A stretch of 64,000 nucleotides of DNA from Medicago truncatula (lineage: Eukaryota > Streptophyta > Magnoliopsida > Fabales > Fabaceae), in assembly GCF_003473485.1 (NCBI RefSeq), contig NC_053047.1, positions 31,606,972 to 31,670,971 of the forward strand, in the 5' to 3' direction. Below, piece by piece: positions 43,287 through 54,943 of this stretch. Numbering within the stretch: position 1 is the first letter of the stretch; each line of letters begins with the position of its first letter. Under the pieces are notes generated by a model. That model ran no database searches, was not told where the DNA came from, and saw nothing but the letters and a program-made list of their open reading frames with translations. A program made the position numbers and the translations under genes.

Positions 43287-44120
43287 TTGGAACAAAATGT
43301 ATTTAACAATGCCTCTTTGAGTTTTGATGATAACAAGTTATTAAAAGTTGAATTGGATATGCTAATATTTGTTCATGTGTGTAGGATCATAGACTAAAAT
43401 TAATTTAGGAGAATTTTCTTCCTATCTCTTAGTCTTTGGATTTCATGCGAATTAATTTTGAGTGACGTTTTTGTGCTTAATATAAATTTAATTAACTTGA
43501 ATAGAACTCAGGGGGAGCTTACAAACCTCACCTTAAGAGCTATTAGACTTAATGGGAGCTTAAAAACCTCAGACCCTAAAGTCAACTTGTTAATTAGATT
43601 AACAACAATTGACTATTAACATTAATGTTTGTCATCATCAAAAAAGGAGAGATTGTTGGAACAAAATGTATTTAACAATGCCCCTTTGAGTTTTGAAGAT
43701 AACAAGATGTTAAAAGTTATATTGGATATACTAATATTTGTTCAAGTGTGCAGGATCATAGACTAAAATTTATAAGTCTTAAAAGAAGGTATTTGTTCTG
43801 GAAGAACAAATGAGAGAAAAAGAATTTACAAGGGAAGCTTAGTTGCAAGTCTGAGTCTGAAGACATCAAAGTCTGAAGACCATCAGAAGCTGACTGTCAA
43901 AGTCTAAAGATCTCCCAGAGCCTGAAGTTCATTAGAGTCTAAAGTGAAGAACCTGAAGTTAGCAAAATTGATTTTTGAAGACACAAGTGTGCAGAAGGAA
44001 TAGAAACTGGAGTAAGGGCTATTTCAGTGGAATGAGTGTAGAAGGATTTTTGATTGATTCAATATCGATGAATCTCAAAAAAGAATTGATGCATGAAACA
44101 AGTGTATAAGAAGAATTCTC
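43287..44120 (+). mobile_element. Copia-type retrotransposon remnant
   Basis: ttggaacaaaatgtatttaa begins at about 43287 and again at about 43655, each followed by matching sequence of about 110 bp. The second copy is preceded by catcatcaaaaaaggagaga, the polypurine tract and terminal pol context usual before a copia 3' LTR. The second LTR continues with ctgaag / cagaagctga repeats until it fades near 44120. Only the last part of the internal region remains. Confidence 0.55.
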
Positions 44121-44426
44121 GGCATTCCTCAGGGATTCTTGATTGGTATACTGAGCTAACATAATTTTATCTATATTGAAGTTGGTATCTGTAATATTCA
44201 TTAATCCTTATTTCGAGGGACTTGAATCAAATACTCCAATATTTTCAGGACCAATTCCAATATAAATATATTTCACGAGGATTAAAATGAAACATCATAG
44301 ACAAAAGACAAATAGTCATATATTTGCAAGGTCTGAAAACAAAAAGTAATTTATTTGTAAAGGAAGATATATAAATAAAATTATTATTTAATCTATTATT
44401 ATTATTATTATTATATATTTTTTGGT

Positions 44427-44655
44427 TTTTCTTCATATATGTTTTTTTTTTTTTGTAAGCAAAAGGAGACAGACTTAGCAAGAAGCTGAGCTGCCAAATA
44501 TATAAAACCAAAAGAAAGAGAAAACAAAGAGAAGGAGGGGGCCAAACCAAACCTCCTTAGAAATTAACAAATCTAAGTTAGGCATACCTAACTTGTTTTG
44601 CACAAAAAAAGTTTTGATACAATCAGGAACAAAAAAAGTTTTCTTCATATATGTT
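44427..44655 (-). mobile_element. 5'-truncated LINE insertion with 17-bp TSD
   Basis: ttttcttcatatatgtt occurs at 44427-44443 and 44639-44655. Between the copies is a minus-strand insert of 195 bp that ends in a poly(A) tail (T-run just after 44443), with LINE-3'-end-like sequence (gtaagcaaaaggagacagac and onward). The exact duplication proves target-primed insertion; the family assignment is an inference. Confidence 0.7.
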
Positions 44656-44899
44656 AATTAAATAAAATATTTAAGAATAATGTTTTGTGGATACCTGAAG
44701 AGATAAGAGAAAGTGATTTGAAAAATATGATAAACTGACGATTTATACTAACATAAAAGAGATAGATAAAATAAGGTGTTGAACCAGTGTTTGAAAATTT
44801 ATATTGTTTAAATATCATTGTTGAATATTTAAATAAAACATGAACCATGTCTTACAGATACAAATCAATTATTTCCTAAGCTAGTCTTAAAACAAGTCC

Positions 44900-44907
44900 T
44901 ATAAATA
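44900..44907 (+). promoter_or_regulatory. TATA box of the 45 kb KTI gene
   Basis: tataaata, 58 bp 5' of the ATG, within cctataaatagaggtttgaa. The dead KTI at 7271 retains a decayed version of the same segment, showing that the promoters are related. Confidence 0.7.
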
Positions 44908-44964
44908 GAGGTTTGAACCATACTACGGTTGCAAACAAATAAACAGCATCGATCATTTGGAACC

Positions 44965-45600
44965 ATGAAGCCTACATTCCTTACCACCCTTTCTCTACTA
45001 CTCTTTGCCTTAGCCACCTACTTTCCATTAGCTTTTACTGAACAAGTGCGTGACTCAAATGGAAACCCTATTTTCTTTTCTAGTAGATTCTATGTTAAGC
45101 CATCTATATTTGGAGCTGCTGGTGGTGGAGTAAAGCTTGGTGAAACAGGAAACTCATCATGTCCACTTACTGTACTTCAAGATTATTCTGAGGTCGTCAA
45201 CGGTCTCCCGGTAAAATTTAGCACTGACGCTGAAATTTTTATTGATTTGATATCTACAGACACGTCAAGAGTGGATATTGTATTTCCAGAAAAGCCAGAG
45301 TGTGCCGAATCCTCGAAGTGGTTGCTGATTGAAGATGATTTCCCTAGACCATGGGTTGGTATTGGTGGTATTGAAGACTATATAGGTAAGCATATCATAG
45401 ATGGTAAGTTTAAAATCGTGAAACATGGTTTTGGATACAAACTTGTGTTTTGTCCTACATTCACTGCTCCACCAGGTCTTTGTCATGATATTGGGAGGTA
45501 TGATGATAAGAATGGACGGCGTCTCATTCTTACAGAAGATGATCCATATGAGGTTGTCTTTGAGCATGTTGCCATTGGAACTGAGAGATCTGTTGTTTGA
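44965..45600 (+). CDS. Kunitz-type protease inhibitor (secreted)
   Basis: An intronless gene of 211 codons. The start is the ATG at 44965 (MKPTFLTTLS), matching the MKPTLLATLP start of the 3.2 kb gene. An in-frame extension upstream has no ATG. The signal peptide is about residues 1-25. The Kunitz signature at 28-44 is kept except that its conserved Tyr is Phe42. Cys are at 66, 113, 163 and 173; the extra Cys of the 12 and 30 kb genes is absent. N63-S-S is a possible glycosylation site. The reactive-loop region (FSTDAEIFIDLISTDTS) differs in length and sequence from the other three and has no obvious basic P1. It is the only KTI of the cluster on the plus strand. Confidence 0.92.
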   Translation: MKPTFLTTLSLLLFALATYFPLAFTEQVRDSNGNPIFFSSRFYVKPSIFGAAGGGVKLGETGNSSCPLTVLQDYSEVVNGLPVKFSTDAEIFIDLISTDTSRVDIVFPEKPECAESSKWLLIEDDFPRPWVGIGGIEDYIGKHIIDGKFKIVKHGFGYKLVFCPTFTAPPGLCHDIGRYDDKNGRRLILTEDDPYEVVFEHVAIGTERSVV

Positions 45601-45979
45601 ATTAGATGGCAAGCTATTACTATTGAATAATACGAAGTTATGTAATATTAGCTCTATAAAGGTTATGCATGCTATAAGCCACCTAAAGAGCCTACTATTA
45701 GGGTTTAAACGTGTATTTAATCCCTAAAAGAATAATGGAAATTGTTGTTGTGTTTGTTTTAAAATTATTTCTTCGACTATTATTATTTTTCTTTGAACCG
45801 TAGAGAATAATTTTATTAATACTCAACGAGTTCAATAATAAAGAATTAACAAAGTGTACCCTACCAAACAACCTTAACAAAAATCAAAGATAAATGGATT
45901 TGAGAACCACCCATAAGTTAACAAGGAGGCCCCAACTGCATACGCACGAACCAAATCTAAGATAAATGCTTGATAGTAT
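45601..45979. other. KTI 3' flank, intergenic
   Basis: 45790-45960 (tttgaaccgtagagaataat and onward) resembles a minus-strand retroelement 3' end; not resolved further. Confidence 0.35.
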
Positions 45980-46515
45980 CTACCACCTCAAAAAAAAATT
46001 AGTTATAACGATCCTCACCCGCATATACTCCCACATATAATATATATGATCTTTCAACTTTTGAATAATATATCTACGAATTATGATATGCTTTCTTTGG
46101 TCAATCCCAAGAACTCGCCTATATATAGTCCGAAATCCACAATGTCCATCGCCTATAACATCCACAACTTTTTCCTTAAATGGAACCATGAACTTTGGCA
46201 TATAATCAATAGGGCTCAAAACCGGAATAGACGTTGTAACCGAAATTGGCTTTGGAAACCGAGTAGGTGGTGAAAGTGGGGAACGTGATGTTTTACCAAG
46301 ACGAGCACCTTTCCTTTTAGGAAATGATGACGTTGTTGATGACGGTGACGGTTGACTATCCAGATTTTTGGAATCAATACGCTCCCACGAAGAAGAGATT
46401 CAACTAGTCGATGCCACTTTTGCTCTAGGCCTCGCAATATCCACTTTTTCTTGACCCCCTTGGTTTGTACTTTTCGTGGTGGTGGAGACAGGATTGTGGT
46501 GTCATGAAATGCCAA
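45980..46515 (-). pseudogene. MULE-OTU protein, copy A, part 2 (after retrotransposon insertion)
   Basis: The minus-strand translation shows a linker (DTTILSPPPRKVQTKG; the family has FPDTT...PPPxKVxTKG). It continues, with frame breaks, into an OTU cysteine-protease start: VVDVIGDGHCGFRTI with the catalytic Asp and Cys. The downstream part is frameshifted and ends at 45980. The 5' half of this copy lies on the other side of the LTR retrotransposon at 54944-55205. In intact family members, a MULE-type transposase with a SWIM zinc finger is followed by an OTU domain. Confidence 0.7.
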
Positions 46516-48123
46516 TTGTCATACCCCAATTTTTGACCTAAGGCCCCAGTGACACATGTCACTTGACTCTGATTGATCTCTGATTTTTCAGTGAAAAAAA
46601 ATTTCGGCAGGGAGGTATTTTAAAATACCTCATTTTTTATTCCGAATCGGGCCCTCTTTTCTCTTTTTATTTTCTTTCCATCTTTTATTAATTTTAATTT
46701 TAAGATTAGTTACTATTTTTATATTTAATATTTTTTATTTTCCATCTTTTAATTTTATTTTTCTTTACATAATTTAGTTTAATTTGTTTTTATTTGATTT
46801 CGTATTAGATTTATTTTATTTTTATTAATTAGTGTCCAAAAAAAAAAAACGAAGTGTCAATAGGTCCAAAAATAAAATGTACAAGGTCTAAATTTTTTTT
46901 CAAGTCAAGTGTCAACTTTAACATTCCTTTTTCAAAATTCACCATAATTCTCCATCATTTCCATTAAACCAATTTTTCTTTTTTCATAAAACTCATCACA
47001 TATAAATAGAGCCCTCATTCCACACAATTACACACACCAAAAGTTCTCTTGAGTTGTCAAAGAACTTTTCTCTCTTCTCCCTATTTAGCTTGTGTTAACG
47101 AGCTATTCTTTTCTTCTCCCTCTTTTTCTGTCCCTTCGGAATAAGTCCCTTCGGAATTTTGTCCCTTCGGTGATTTTTGTCCCTTCGGTAGTCCATTTCT
47201 TTTATTTTCTTGCATTTTATTTCTTTTTAGTATTTTTGCATTTTATTTTATTTCTATTTAGCATTTTAATTATTTTTATTTATTTTCCAGCAATTAGAAT
47301 GTATTTAGGTCCGATGTAAATATAAATGAGAAAAGTGTGTGGGTGTGTGTGTCCTTTTATTTCTTTACCACCATAGATATATCCAAAATTACAAAAAAAT
47401 TAGATTAGGGATTTTGTGGTGATCCAACGTCACTACAAAAATCCACGCGCTTTTATTTTTATTGCTCCGGTAGTTTAATTTTCATTTAATATTCCAAAAA
47501 CAACAAAAACATGCAAATAATCAAAATCACAAAAATATTTTCATAATAAATCTTGATTCCAAAATCAAGTGATCCTTTTTTATTTTATTTTTCTTAATCA
47601 AACTTTCAATCAATTTAATCATACCTTGAGTCCATTTTCTTTTAAATAAAAAAATACAAACCAAATCTTATTTGCCACTTGGATTTTATTTTAAAACCTT
47701 TTTCAAAACTAATAAAAAACACAAACCAATCAAACGTCAATTTCTACCCCGAACTACGAGGTTTTGATCCCTCACGGGTACGTAGGCAGAGGACCATGTC
47801 CTTCCAAATCATAAAAAATGTAGATAAATTAGGCCTCACTTTCTTTTTCTCACTACTTTTTAATTCCTTCTTTTAAACAAAAAAAGCAAGCAAGTTATAG
47901 TACATTAATTAAATAAAATCAAGAGGTTCCTGTAGAGTACTACGGACATAAAGGGTGCTAATACCTTCCCTTTATGTAACTAACCCCCGAACCCTAAATC
48001 TCTCAACATGGGTGTTTTGAACTTTTTCCCCTTTTTCTTAAAAAATTAAATGTTCAGTCGTGGAATAAATTAGTGAGTCAAAAGCTAATCAAATAGCCTT
48101 GATCTCCAAAAAATGACGCGACA
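46516..48123 (+). repeat. 5' LTR
   Basis: 1,608 bp. It contains a perfect 20-bp palindrome (46612-46631), a TATA-like tataaataga at about 47001-47010, and a run of gtcccttcgg repeats (47140-47190). Confidence 0.9.
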
Positions 48124-48127
48124 GAAA

Positions 48128-48145
48128 TGTCGACTTCACTGGGGA
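48128..48145 (+). other. Primer-binding site
   Basis: tgtcgacttcactgggga begins 4 bp after the 5' LTR. It resembles the tRNA-Arg-type primer site reported for Ogre/Tat elements (form TGGCGACTCxxCTGGGGA), with two or three differences. Confidence 0.55.
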
Positions 48146-49140
48146 CCCCCTAGAGGGTTTAGCCTAACTTGACTTTATTTAAATTCTTTGTGCTATAACT
48201 TGCTTAAAAAATAAATAAAAGATGGAAATACATGTATATATGTTCTCCCTCTTCTTTCTTCTTTCTAACGTGAGTGGTGAGATAAGCTCTACACCCGAGC
48301 TTGAGAGAGATTTAAGATATGACAGTGGTATAATCATAGTTCCATGCCAAGAGTACTCTTCGGTATTGGCACATGTGATAACCCCACTCAACGGAGGGAT
48401 CTTGGAAGTATATGTTGTCAACGTGAGTACTCATGTTTGGCATACTATTTTCAAGGGACCATTGAAGTTGAGGACCTCTAGTCACCTTTAACCCATCTTG
48501 GCCTTTCAGGACGTAGTGTGGTGGCTAATTGAGAGTACTCTTGAATTAGTTGATACGCGATACTACACCCAAACGAGACTTTCCGACGGATGTTAATTGG
48601 AATGAGAGTACTCTCGTCACCCGATAAATATTCAGAAGTGGTTAATGACTTTGGGAACTTGGTAGAACCCTTGTTACAAGTGCAATTTGAAACCATAGTG
48701 CTTACCAAATGGCGCTGTTACTCTTAAGCTCCAACATTGTGGACTTAACCTCACCATACATTCCATGTTCTTTAGCATAATCATGCATACATGCATTCAT
48801 TCATAAAACATTTTTCTCACTAATATCGAAGGACTTAGATAAGTTCTTGTAAACATCAAAGATACGGACCTTGTAAGGAAGAACACCAAGAAATCCAAAC
48901 TTCAAAAATCTTAACTAAGCTTTAGCTTTTGTTAAGAACTTTTATCCTTGGTTTCGTTCTTACTTTTGAAAAGGGAACCAATTGCAACATCTTCACAATT
49001 TTCAAATAAAACAATGTTCCTTATCAAGTTTACAATTACTTTGACAAGTCCTTCAAAAAAAAATGTGTCTATTTTTTGCATAAGCATATCATGCATCATT
49101 TAGCATTCATAATTTCAAGTTTTAGTCTCACACTGTGTCT

Positions 49141-49680
49141 CTTCTAAAACGGGTCAATCCATCTCAAAAGTGCCTCGACTATCCTCGTCCAAAGCCAACT
49201 CGCACTTACAACACTCTTGCAAACAAAAAGAGAGAACATATCAGTTTGACCAAGAGATACACGAGCATTCGTGAAGAGGTAGCAACACTCCAGGCCGAGT
49301 TAAAGAGACTGAGTACCCTGGTAGCTTCACTGGTAGCTTCGCAAAAATCAGCTGCGGTCCCAGCAAGGGCCTGAACACCAACATCAACAGCAGCCTCAAC
49401 AACAGGCTCCAAGGATGCAGTTTGATCCAATCGCAATGACATATGCGGAGCTACTTCCCATATTGCTCGAGAAGAAACTTGCCAAGGCCAGGACGTCTCC
49501 TCCGGTGCCTAACGAGTTGCCAGTATGGTATCAAGCTGACCTCGCATGTGCCTTCCATCAAGGAGCACCCGGCCATGACATCGAGCACTGTTTCTCTTTG
49601 AAGATTGAAGTCCAAAAGCTGATCGACGACGATGTTTTGTCTTTCAAGAATTTGAATCCGAGTGTGTATCTGCAATTGGG
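49141..49680 (+). pseudogene. Tat/Ogre gag, C-terminal part, broken
   Basis: A coiled-coil-like segment (EEVATLQAELKRLSTLV) in one frame ends at 49374. In another frame from about 49415 follows FDPIAMTYAELLPILLEKKL ... NELPVWYQADLACAFHQGAPGHDIEHC ... KIEVQKLIDDDVLSF. The CxFHxGxxGHxxExC zinc-knuckle-like block and MTYAELLP are characteristic of Tat-lineage gag. A frameshift lies between the parts. Confidence 0.75.
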
Positions 49681-50029
49681 TCGACGTTTATGTCTTCTTT
49701 TGCTACTCGATTTGTTTCCAGTGATATGTTTGTTTGTTTACTATCTTTTCAAAACAAAAATATCCTTTCGTCCCGCCCGAGATGAAAGTGAACTTGTGTA
49801 GGGCTTTTTGCTTTAAGAATTATCATCATTAATAAAAAGGTCATTTTGATCCCGACTTTGTTTTCATTTTGTGCTTCTTCTTGGAAAATGGTAATATAAA
49901 AAACCAAAAAAAAAATCTTTCTTTAATCATTGTCAAATATCTGCATAATCATAACTTATACTTACTTGTCAAAATCAATAATCAAATCATGCATTAATAA
50001 ACCCGTTGAACACATTAACCATGTACTCT

Positions 50030-50638
50030 CTTCCAACTTTGAGTTCCTTGTATCCGAAGCAGAAGAGGAAAGTGAAGAGGCACCCGATGAGATCTCTCAC
50101 ATACCGGGGCATCTTAGCCGTCAAAGCTGCGAACAAAATATCAAAGAAGATTGCCCAGAAGATGGCTTTCATTTACAAAGACAGACACGAAATGCTACCA
50201 TTTGCACTTCATGAGTATTGTACTTCAGTACACACTTCAACAGGGGCAACCCTCTCTTTCATTAACATACATCATGAAGGCCATGCTTCCCGTGGAGGTC
50301 GAAGTCCCGTCAATAGGAGTTCTGTTGAAATCCAAGCTTGATTAAATTTAAATACATGACGAACTTGTACAACTATATCAAAAGAGGTTGAAACAAACTT
50401 CTAACAAGAAGGTTCGTCCCCGTAAATTTCAAGGAGGAAACTTTGTGCCCAAAATGGTACTATCATTCCAACTAGACTCCAGGGGCAAGTGGACGCCTAA
50501 CTATGAAGGCTCGTGTGCAATGACTTTTACAACTACGGATGGTAACAAACTCGCACGTCCTATGAATGCCGGTGCAGTCAAGAAATACTCTGTCAAAAAT
50601 AAAAGCTCGATAAGTCGCAAACCTGAAAAGGTGGCTTA
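50030..50638 (+). pseudogene. Integrase C-terminal remnant of the Tat/Ogre element
   Basis: Across two frames one reads [24 protein letters not shown], then MLPVEVEVPSIGVLLKSKLD, then KKVRPRKFQGGNFVPKMVL ... SRGKWTPNYEGS ... MNAGAVKKYSV. These correspond to the end of the integrase core, the GPY/F-like region and the C-terminal tail of Ty3 Tat polyproteins, with stops and shifts. It lies only 350 bp after gag, so about 3 kb of pol has been deleted. Confidence 0.75.
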
Positions 50639-52060
50639 GGCAAAAATGAGCGTCTCGGTGGACTGAAACCCGAAAGGGCAGTCCAGGCAAAAATTAGAGA
50701 CATGAACAAAAATGATTATCCTGATAGATTGAAAACCCGAAAGGACGATCTATGCAAAAGTTAAGGATCAAAAGACAAAGTAACTGCATCCGGTCGGGCA
50801 CAATCCACTTAGGGCATCCAGCTATCAAAAGACCTCTGATTCGAAGCATCTGCAGATCAAAGATTCGAAACAAGGGCATTCAAAGTTGTTAGGGAGAATA
50901 ACGGTTATTGTGTTCAATGTACCATCCCATACATTTACCATTTTCCAAATTTTTCAAAGATTCGTGGAGCCATGCCCTTAGTAGGTCACCACTCAATTCA
51001 TCAAATTTGAGCCTTTGTCCATTTATTTGGAACTCTCATTTATTCTATTTGAAAAATTTCTTCTATTTTCTATGGCAATACTTAAAGCAAAAAATTTCAA
51101 AAAAATACAAAAACTTTTTTTACATCTTTTGAAAAGTGTGAACAAACAAACACACTCACTTTGAACTCATGAGTATGGGAAGCGTACCTCAACATTCACC
51201 TCGAGAACGGTTACACTCCAGAAGAGAAACAGGGCTAAGCACTATGGAAAGGACCTCTGCCTTGAACAAGATATTGTCACAGTAAAAAAAATATATACAA
51301 AAAAATAAATAAATTCAAAAAAATCAAAGCTCGCTAAGTTGAAAACCTGAAAAGGCGGCTTAAGCAATAGAGAGCGTCCCGGTGGACTGAAAAACCCGAA
51401 AGGGCGGTCCAGGCAAAAATTAGGGGCACAAAAAAAGGAATATAATCTCAGTGGACTGAAAATCTGAAAGGACGGTCCAGGCAAAAGTTAGGGATTTCTA
51501 AAAAAAACGACTGTTGAAGCATACCAATGGAAGTATACTCTGTGCCGGTTTACAAATGGCGACTTTCTTCCAAACTTTTTATCAACAATGGGCTTACCCT
51601 CAGGAGGCATCAATTGCTACCTTGTGCCAGGTTCTTACACCGTCAACGGCTCGATTTGTTCACAATAGTATCATCTCCAAGGAAGTTTGCCGAGTGTTTG
51701 TACTGCGATATCAGTCCGCCTCCCATCTTACCTGTTTTGTCTCGGTTCATCGAGTTACCTGTCCTACAGTCATACAGTCGTACCAGTTGCACATTCATAC
51801 ATTCATAACATTTGTACATTCATAAAATTCGTACATTCATTCATACATTCATCACATTCATACATTCATGCATACACAATATATATACAACATCATTCAC
51901 ACATGTTTGCATTAGTCACCTAGAGTCTTGTTTAACCGTGTCTCTTTGGTTGGTTCTTACCCAAACAACAAGTGGTAGTTTCTTCATATGAACAGCTTGC
52001 AATTACAAATTCTTATCCTCTCAAAAGTGTCATCCCCAATGTAACTGACCAAGTTGTCTT
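50600..52060 (+). other. Tat/Ogre 3' non-coding region
   Basis: The ggtggactgaaacccgaaag / gggcggtccaggcaaaaatt motif set occurs at about 50603-50760 and again at 51333-51490. 51780-51900 has catacattcat-type short tandem repeats. No protein is predicted. Confidence 0.6.
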
Positions 52061-52069
52061 CTCTAAATT

Positions 52070-53070
52070 TACCTTTGTTAAGCTATCTTCATGTGATAGT
52101 TAGGTAAAACTTGTCAATCTTCTTTGTTAAGCTATCATTTCATCGATAGTTAGACGGTGTTTTCTCTCATTCTTACCTTTGTTAAGCTATCTCATCGATA
52201 GTTAGGTAAAAGTATCATTTGTCTTTGTTAAGCTATCATTTCATCGATAGTTAGACGATGTTTTTTCACTCATTCTTACCTTTGTTAAGCTATCTCATCG
52301 ATAGTTAGGTAAAAGTATCATTTGTCTTTGTTAAGCTATCATTTCATCGATAGTTAGACGATGTTTTTTCACTCATTCTTACCTTTGTTAGGCTATCTCA
52401 TCGATAGTTAGATAATAGTATCATTTGTCTTTGTTAAGCTATCATTTCATCGATAGTTAGACGGTGTTTTTCTCTCATTCTTACCTTTGTTAAGCTATCT
52501 CATCGATAGTGAGGTAAAAGTATCATTTGTCTTTGTTAAGCTATCATTTCATCGATAGTTAGACGATGTTTTTTCACTCATTCTTACCTTTGTTAGGCTA
52601 TCTCATCGATAGTTAGGTAAAAGTATCATTTGTCTTTGTTAAGCTATCATTTCATCGGTAGTTAGACGATGTTTTGCTCTCATTCTTACCTCTGTTAAGC
52701 TATCTCATCGATAGTTTAGGTAAAAATATCATTTGTCTTTGTTAAGCTATCATTTCATCGGTAGTTAGACGATGTTTTTCTCTCATTCTTACCTTTGTTA
52801 AGCTATCTCATCGATAGTTTAGGTAAAAGTATCATTTGTCTTTGTTAAGCTATCATTTCAGGGGTAGTTAGACGATGTTTTTCTCTCATTCTTACCTTTG
52901 TTAAGCTATCTCATAGATAGTTAGGTAAAAGTATCATTTGTGTTTGTTAAGCTATTATTTCATCGGTAGTTAGACGATGTTTTTCTCTCATTCTTACCTT
53001 TATTAAAGCTATCTCATCGATAGTTAGGTAAAAGTATCAATCGTCTCTGTTAAGCTATCAATACGATAGT
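52070..53070. repeat. 103-bp minisatellite, about nine copies
   Basis: tcttaccttt recurs at 52171, 52274, 52377, 52479, 52582, (variant) 52684, 52787, 52890 and 52992, a period of 102-103 bp. Each unit has two small inverted repeats: gctatctcatcgatagt and gctatcatttcatcgatagt. It lies just upstream of the 3' LTR. Confidence 0.95.
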
Positions 53071-53303
53071 AGACAATCATTTTCCCCAGTGAAACTACAT
53101 TCCCCTTGGAGTCGGACCCCTTTTCTTCAACGAATTCGGGTATCCCGTTTTTATTTCTCATTCGAGTCAAATCATCCTGCATTCATAAATTGCATCACAT
53201 GCATCCATAGCATCTTAGGTAAAAAAATTGTGTACTTTGTATTTAAGTCTCTTCGACTCGTCAAATCGAAGATTTTATCTTCAAATATCCGGACGAAGAA
53301 ACT

Positions 53304-53317
53304 TAAATAGGGGCATC
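53304..53317 (+). other. Polypurine-tract region
   Basis: taaataggggcatc immediately precedes the 3' LTR; aggggc is a weak polypurine tract. Confidence 0.45.
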
Positions 53318-54943
53318 TGTCATACCCCAATTTTTGACCTAAGGCTCCACTGACACATGTCACTTGACTCTGATCGATCTCTGATTTTTCGGTGAAAAAA
53401 AATTTCGGCTGGGAGGTATTTTAAAATACCTCATTTTTTATTCCGAGTTGGGACCTCTTTTCTCTTTTTATTTTCTTTCCATCTTTTATTAATTTTAATT
53501 TTAAGATTAGTTACTATTTTTATATTTAATATTTTTTATTTTCCATCTTTTAATTTTATTTTTCTTTATATAATTTAGTTTAATTTGTTTTTATTTTATT
53601 TTGTATTAGATTTATTTTATTTTATTTTATTTATTTTTAATTAATTAGTGTCCCAAAAAAAAAAAAAAAGTGTCAATAGGTCCAAAAATAAAAAGTACAA
53701 GGTCTAAATTTTTTTTTCAAGTCAAGTGTCAACTTTAACATTCCTTTTTCAAAATTCACCATAATTCTCCATCATTTCCATTAAACTAATTTTCCTTTTT
53801 TCATCAACTTCCTCACCTATAAATAGAGCCATCATTCCACACAATTACACACACCAAAAGTTCTCTTGAGTTGTCAATGAACTTTTCTCTCTTCTCCCTA
53901 TTTAGCTTGTGTTAACGAGCTATTCTTTTCTTCTCCCTCTTTTTCTGTCCCTTCAGAATAAGTCCCTTCGGAATTTTGTCCCTTCGGTGATTTTTGTCCC
54001 TTAATTCGGTAGTCCATTTCTTTTATTTTCTTGCATTTTATTTCTTTTTAGCATTTTTGCATTTTATTTTATTTCTATTTAGCATTTTAATTATTGTTAT
54101 TTATTTTCCAGCAATTAGAATGTATTTAGGTCCGATGTAAATATAAATGAGAAAAGTGTGTGGGTGTGTGTGTCCTTTTATTTCTTTACCGCCTTAGATA
54201 TATTCAAAAATACAAAAAAATTAGATTAGGGATTTTGTGGTGATCCAACGTCACTACAAAAATCCACGCGCTTTTATTTTTATTGCTCCGTTAGTTTAAT
54301 TTTCATTTAATATTCCAAAAACAACAAAAACATGCAAATAATCAAAATCACAAAAATATTTTCATAATAAACCTTGATTCCAAAATCAAGTGATCCTTTT
54401 TTATTTTATTTTTCTTAATCAAACTTTCAGTCAATTTAATCATACCTTGAGTCCATTTTCTTTTAAATTAAAAAATACAAACCAAATCTTATTTGCCACT
54501 TGGCTTTTATTTTATAACCTTTTTCAAAACTAATAAAAAACACAAACCAATCAAATGTCAATTTCTACCCGAACTACGAGGTTTTGATCCCTCACGGGTA
54601 CGTAGGCAGAGGACCATGTCCTTCCAAATCATAAAAAATGTAGATAAATTAGGCCTCACTTTCTTTTTCTCACTACTTTTTAATTCCTTCTTTTAAACAA
54701 AAAAACAAGCAAGTTATAGTACATTAATTAAATAAAATCAAGAGGTTCCTGTAGAGTACTACGGACATAAAGGGTGCTAATACCTTCCCTTTATGTAACT
54801 AACCCCCGAACCCTAAATCTCTCAACATGGGTGTTTTGAACTTTTTCCCCTTTTACTTAAAAAAATTAAATGTTCAACCGTGAAATAAATTAGTGAGTCA
54901 AAAGCTAATCAAATAGCCTTGATCTCCAGAAAATGACGCGACA
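53318..54943 (+). repeat. 3' LTR
   Basis: 1,626 bp, near-identical to 46516-48123, with small indels (for example ttaattcggt at 54001-54010) and the palindrome at 53413-53432. Confidence 0.9.

Larger units (their letters stand above)
46516..54943 (+). mobile_element. Tat/Ogre-like Ty3 LTR retrotransposon, 8.4 kb, pol-deleted
   Basis: LTRs at 46516-48123 and 53318-54943 both start TGTCATACCCC and end GACGCGACA. They are nearly identical, so the insertion is young. Target flanks are ccaat (46511-46515) and ccaac (54944-54948). The uninterrupted site is visible in the tandem copies at 59808 and 62364 (aaatgccaactactg). Internal order: primer-binding site, decayed gag, a short remnant of the integrase C-terminus, a long 3' non-coding region and the minisatellite, polypurine tract. 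Protease, reverse transcriptase, RNase H and the integrase core are missing. The plus orientation follows from the PBS and gag. Confidence 0.9.

Noticed and set aside
48222-48491. 89-codon frame after the 5' LTR as gag N-terminus
   Set aside because: No similarity to Tat gag recognised; it is probably untranslated leader sequence.
52070-53070. CRISPR-like array
   Set aside because: Plant DNA; whole 103-bp units are repeated with no unique spacers.
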